Below are positions 61,219 to 64,000 of a DNA stretch of 64,000 bases, piece by piece; the first letter of the stretch is position 1, and each line of letters begins with the position of its first letter. Location of the stretch: the NCBI GenBank assembly GCA_002162765.1, contig MAAR01000009.1, positions 124,001 through 188,000 of the forward strand, written 5' to 3'. The DNA comes from Flavobacteriales bacterium 34_180_T64. Lineage in GTDB: Bacteria; Bacteroidota; Bacteroidia; Flavobacteriales; Flavobacteriaceae. The notes beneath the pieces were generated by a model that saw nothing but the letters and a program-made list of their open reading frames with translations, was not told the DNA's origin and did not search any database. A program made the translations under genes and the position numbers.

Positions 61219-61537
61219 CTTTCTTTTGTTTGGCAATACTATCTTCGTATTCTATAATATAAATTTCCTCTTTCTCCTTTTTCATGTAATATTTCTCTCT
61301 TGCAAGTTTTTCTAATCCATCATCTGTACTTAGCGTTTGAATCGCTTTTTTATCAGTTTCAATTTCTTTTTTGTAGTATTCTTTTTCGTTTTCTAAGTCT
61401 TCAACATCTGTGTTTAATTCATGATGAATTAACCACGAATTTGCGTCAAAAAATAGCATCCAAACAGCGAAAACAATAAAAATGATAAGAAATAAATTCT
61501 TGAATGGTTTTAAATATTTTGTTTTGCTTGAGGTCAT
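61211..61537 (-). CDS. FtsB/DivIC-type septum formation protein
   Basis: A 108-residue protein with a short cytosolic basic start, one membrane helix (NLFLIIFIVFAVWMLFF, 15-31), and a coiled coil (ELNTDVEDLENEKEYYKKEIE and on to about 75). EKLAREKYYMKKEKEEIYIIE is the conserved DivIC/FtsB tail. It would join FtsL and FtsQ at the division site. Downstream it overlaps mutA, and upstream it is one base from udk. Confidence 0.9.
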   Translation of the reverse strand: MTSSKTKYLKPFKNLFLIIFIVFAVWMLFFDANSWLIHHELNTDVEDLENEKEYYKKEIETDKKAIQTLSTDDGLEKLAREKYYMKKEKEEIYIIEYEDSIAKQKKDD

Positions 61538-61538
61538 T

Positions 61539-62144
61539 TTATAAACGTTGATTGATTATTGTTTTTACAATATCAACAGCTACGGTGTTGTATTTATTGT
61601 TTGGAATGATAATATCGGCATATTCTTTCATGGGTTCAATAAACTGCTGATGCATTGGCTTTAATGTATTCTGATATCTAGTAAGGACTTCATCAATATC
61701 ACGCCCACGTTCCGTAATATCTCTTTTTAAACGCCGAATTAATCGTTCATCACTATCGGCATGTACGAAAATCTTAATATCAAACATATCACGTAATTCA
61801 GGATTAGTTAAAATCAGGATGCCTTCAACAATAATCACCTTTCTTGGATGAGTTAAAATAGTATCACCAGTTCTATTGTGTTTCACAAAAGAATAAACTG
61901 GTTGATGAATTGGGTCTCCTTTTCGCAATTCTTTTAGATGAGATTCAAGTAGTTCAAAATCTATGGATCTAGGATGATCAAAATTTATTTGGATACGCTC
62001 CTCGTAACTTAAATGTGTAGTGTCTTGATAATAGGAATCTTGCGATATTACACCAACTTCACCCTCTGGAAGCTCGTTTAATATTTGATTAACAACTGTA
62101 GTTTTGCCACAACCAGTTCCTCCTGCAATCCCTATAATAAGCAT
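61539..62144 (-). CDS. udk: Uridine kinase
   Basis: A 201-residue kinase of pyrimidine salvage, converting uridine or cytidine to UMP or CMP. GIAGGTGCGKTTVV (5-18) is the P-loop, SQDSYYQD holds the catalytic Asp, NFDHPRSIDFELL follows, and RRLKRDITERGRDIDEVLTRY is the lid. Length is standard. It begins the udk-divIC-mutA-lipoprotein-scpA run. Confidence 0.97.
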   Translation of the reverse strand: MLIIGIAGGTGCGKTTVVNQILNELPEGEVGVISQDSYYQDTTHLSYEERIQINFDHPRSIDFELLESHLKELRKGDPIHQPVYSFVKHNRTGDTILTHPRKVIIVEGILILTNPELRDMFDIKIFVHADSDERLIRRLKRDITERGRDIDEVLTRYQNTLKPMHQQFIEPMKEYADIIIPNNKYNTVAVDIVKTIINQRL

Positions 62145-62237
62145 ATTATTTATTTAAATTTATATGACAAATTTAACCATTTACATGGGAATTTAATGGC
62201 GAATTTGAAACTTTTCATGTCAATACAAATGACCGTA

Positions 62238-63341
62238 TTAATTAGCTAACAATTTTACGATTCCAAGGTTTTCTATACCTACATAAATATAGCCATCTGG
62301 GCCTTGATTTACAGAACGAATCCGACCAAGCCCATCTAGTAATCGTTCTTCCTTTATCACTTTTCCATTATCTAAATAACAATTATTCAGATACCGAAAT
62401 TTTAATGAGCCTATTAAAAGATTTCCTTTCCATTCTGGATATTTATCGCTGGTTATAAATGCCATGCCACTTGGCGCTATAGAAGGGTCCCAATAATGAA
62501 TGGGTTGCTCCATTCCTTGACGCGATGTTTCATTTGTAATTTTGGTGCCTATATAGTTAATTCCATATGTTATAACAGGCCATCCATAATTCTTGCCAGA
62601 TCCAATTATGTTGATTTCATCACCTCCTTTTGGGCCATGCTCATGAGTCCATATCTCTCCTGTTGTGGGATGGATAGTCATGCCTTGAGGGTTTCTATGT
62701 CCATAGGAGTAAATTGCTGTTTTAGCATTTTCGTAATTTACAAAAGGATTGTCCATTGGGATTTGTCCATTGTCATGTAGCCGATAAATTTTACCACAAT
62801 CTCTAGTGATGTCTTGAGGGTTTGTATCTCTATCGCCACGTTCACCAATTGAAAAAAATAAAAATCCCTTTGAGTCAAAAACTATTCTAGATCCAAAATG
62901 CTGACCTCTGGTAGAATTTGGCGTAGCTTTATAAAGCACCTGCTTTTCTATAAGTTTATTATCAAATAATTTAGCGCGCATTAAAGCTGTATTGCCACCT
63001 CTTTCTTTACCTTCTGGTGAAGCATATGTAAAATAAATCCAACCGTTTTCATTGTAATTTGGATGAAGCGCTATATCTAAAAGACCTCCTTGGCCTTTAT
63101 AATAAACTTCTGGAATATTTTTTATAGTTGTTTTTACTCCATTTTTAAAATGAATTAATCGACCATTCTTTTCGGTGATTAACATAGCATTGTCAGGAAG
63201 AAAAACAAAACCCCAAGGTATGTCTAAACCAGAAATAATTAGTTCATAAGTATGGTTTTTATTAATTGGGTTTTTATCTTGAGCACAAGCAAGAATACTT
63301 AAAAAGACTAGTAAAAAAGCTACTGTAGATTTCGGAAACAT
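62238..63341 (-). CDS. PQQ-dependent sugar dehydrogenase-like lipoprotein
   Basis: A 367-residue beta-propeller protein. A lipobox ILAC at about residue 20 anchors it. LDIPWGFVFLPDNAMLITEKNGRL, GQGGLLDIALHPNY, HFGSRIVFDSKGFLFFSIGERGD, YGHRNPQGMTIHP, WTHEHGPKGGDEIN and YGWPVITYGINY mark the soluble aldose dehydrogenase (Asd/YliI) family. It would oxidise sugars with PQQ in the periplasm or at the surface if PQQ is supplied; no pqq genes are in the window. ATG 63341 is preferred over a TTG three codons upstream. Confidence 0.92.
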   Translation of the reverse strand: MFPKSTVAFLLVFLSILACAQDKNPINKNHTYELIISGLDIPWGFVFLPDNAMLITEKNGRLIHFKNGVKTTIKNIPEVYYKGQGGLLDIALHPNYNENGWIYFTYASPEGKERGGNTALMRAKLFDNKLIEKQVLYKATPNSTRGQHFGSRIVFDSKGFLFFSIGERGDRDTNPQDITRDCGKIYRLHDNGQIPMDNPFVNYENAKTAIYSYGHRNPQGMTIHPTTGEIWTHEHGPKGGDEINIIGSGKNYGWPVITYGINYIGTKITNETSRQGMEQPIHYWDPSIAPSGMAFITSDKYPEWKGNLLIGSLKFRYLNNCYLDNGKVIKEERLLDGLGRIRSVNQGPDGYIYVGIENLGIVKLLAN

Positions 63342-63401
63342 AAAAAACAATATTATCCAATAAAATTAAAAAAAATAGTGTTAGTTTTTAAAGAAAAGCT
63401 A

Positions 63402-63409
63402 TATATTTG
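63402..63409 (+). promoter_or_regulatory. -7 promoter element of the tRNA gene
   Basis: TATATTTG matches TAnnTTTG and ends 13 bases before the mature tRNA 5' end. Confidence 0.6.
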
Positions 63410-63422
63410 CAGCTCTAATTTT

Positions 63423-63497
63423 CGGGGTGTAGCGTAGCCCGGTTATCGCGCCACGTTTGGGACGTGGAGGCCGCAGGTTCGAATCCTGCCACCCCGA
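63423..63497 (+). tRNA. tRNA-Pro (anticodon TGG)
   Basis: CGGGGTG pairs with CACCCCG as the acceptor stem, with discriminator A. The anticodon arm is CCACG-TTTGGGA-CGTGG, giving anticodon TGG for proline. The T arm is GCAGG-TTCGAAT-CCTGC. The 3' CCA is not encoded. A promoter element lies upstream and a hairpin follows. Confidence 0.96.
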
Positions 63498-63499
63498 CT

Positions 63500-63531
63500 A
63501 AAGTTCAGTAATTATTACTGGACTTTTTTTG
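63500..63531 (+). terminator. Terminator after tRNA-Pro
   Basis: AAAGTTCAGTAAT and ATTACTGGACTTT pair with one G-T wobble, followed by a T run. Confidence 0.85.
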
Positions 63532-63600
63532 TTATAAATTTATCCAATAGTTTGATAATAACTTTTGATAACTAGCAAGTAAGGATTTTATGAAAAATTC

Positions 63601-63608
63601 TACTTTTG
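63601..63608 (+). promoter_or_regulatory. -7 promoter element of trxB
   Basis: TACTTTTG matches TAnnTTTG, 24 bases before the trxB ATG. No good -33 box is seen. Confidence 0.5.
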
Positions 63609-63632
63609 TGAATATAAAATCATATTATAATT

Positions 63633-64000
63633 ATGTCAGATACAATTGAAAAAGTAAAATGCCTTATTATAGGTTCAGGTCCCGCGGGTTATACTGCAGC
63701 AATTTATGCAGCAAGAGCAAATATGAAACCTGTTTTATATCAAGGAACTCAACCTGGTGGACAGTTAACGACTACAAATGAAGTCGAAAATTTCCCGGGA
63801 TATCCAGATGGTGTTACTGGACCAGAAATGATGATTGAGTTACAAAAGCAAGCTGAACGTTTTGAAACCGATGTACGCGATGGTTGGGTAACTAAGGTTG
63901 ATTTTTCTGGTGATGTTCATAAAGTTTGGGTTAATGAGACTAAAGAAATTCATTGCGATACTGTAGTAATTTCTACTGGAGCAGCAGCAAAATATTTAGG
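63633..64000 (+). CDS. trxB: Thioredoxin-disulfide reductase, N-terminal part
   Basis: About 122 residues are visible before the window ends. The FAD-binding CLIIGSGPAGYTAAIYAARAN lies at 10-30, followed by TQPGGQLTTTNEVENFPGYP, the conserved TrxB segment after the first strand, and VVISTGAAAKYLG at the cut. The enzyme reduces thioredoxin with NADPH. The redox CxxC would lie outside the window. Confidence 0.95.
   Translation, partial: MSDTIEKVKCLIIGSGPAGYTAAIYAARANMKPVLYQGTQPGGQLTTTNEVENFPGYPDGVTGPEMMIELQKQAERFETDVRDGWVTKVDFSGDVHKVWVNETKEIHCDTVVISTGAAAKYL

Noticed and set aside
1-64000. CRISPR array, prophage or insertion sequence
   Set aside because: No regularly spaced repeats, transposase, integrase or phage structural genes were found; the palindromic repeats at 23.9 and 29.6 kb are single units.

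Overview
The window is a 64 kb stretch of a chromosome from a low-GC member of the Bacteroidota, almost certainly a marine-type Flavobacteriaceae. The support comes from the genes themselves: GldI, a secreted protein with a type IX secretion (T9SS) sorting tail, DUF3810, DUF5683, DUF6122, WbqC, a long two-part LepB, OstA-like and DUF368 proteins, plus Bacteroidota promoters (TAnnTTTG at -7) in front of several genes. No IS element, prophage, CRISPR array or rRNA operon is visible. One tRNA-Pro is present.

Layout. 1-20,550 is mostly minus-strand housekeeping: two adjacent DUF368 membrane proteins (the first cut by the window edge), a TPR protein, a class III aminotransferase overlapping an OstA-like protein, purA, a Fur-family regulator, RelA/SpoT, a QueC-like PP-loop protein, an M48 protease, an RNA methyltransferase, two large exported amidohydrolase-family proteins, a DUF3810 protein and pepD. 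20,600-25,010 carries a cyclophilin-FKBP fusion, gldI, an NrnA-like phosphoesterase, ndk, a REP-like repeat, a membrane protein and a frameshifted cold-shock gene. 25,314-29,513 is a 1,399-residue T9SS cargo protein, followed by a terminator and a second palindromic repeat. 29,740-43,600 is again core: dciA-like/lipoprotein/recF on minus; a TPR protein, ribH, two small membrane proteins, mutL, two rhomboids and a nuclease-fold protein on plus; then DUF6122, wbqC, lepB, dapB, DUF5683, parB and parA on minus.

The most distinctive part is 44,650-56,960, a nitrite-to-nitrous-oxide respiration and nitric-oxide defence island. On plus it has nirK (fused to a cytochrome c domain), nirV-like, sco with a metal-binding domain, norC, norB, a porin, norQ, norD, norE and norF. 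Convergent to these on minus are an Rrf2 regulator with three cysteines, ric (di-iron repair protein) and a heme-copper-oxidase-like membrane protein. Every copper and heme ligand I could align in NirK and NorB is present. A palindrome built on GGAYAAATTTATCC occurs before the Rrf2 gene (overlapping its -33 box), before ric, and in degenerate form in the nirK leader. A Crp/Fnr-type inverted repeat sits near -41 of a recognisable nirK promoter. Together these suggest a self-contained NO-responsive circuit: an Fnr-type activator plus an Fe-S Rrf2 repressor. No nosZ, nap or nar genes are in the window.

57,000-64,000 holds a split methylmalonyl-CoA mutase with a lipoprotein gene between its subunit genes, a divIC/ftsB-like gene, udk, a PQQ-type sugar dehydrogenase-like lipoprotein, tRNA-Pro(TGG) and the start of trxB.

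All family calls are by reading motifs; no database search was run.
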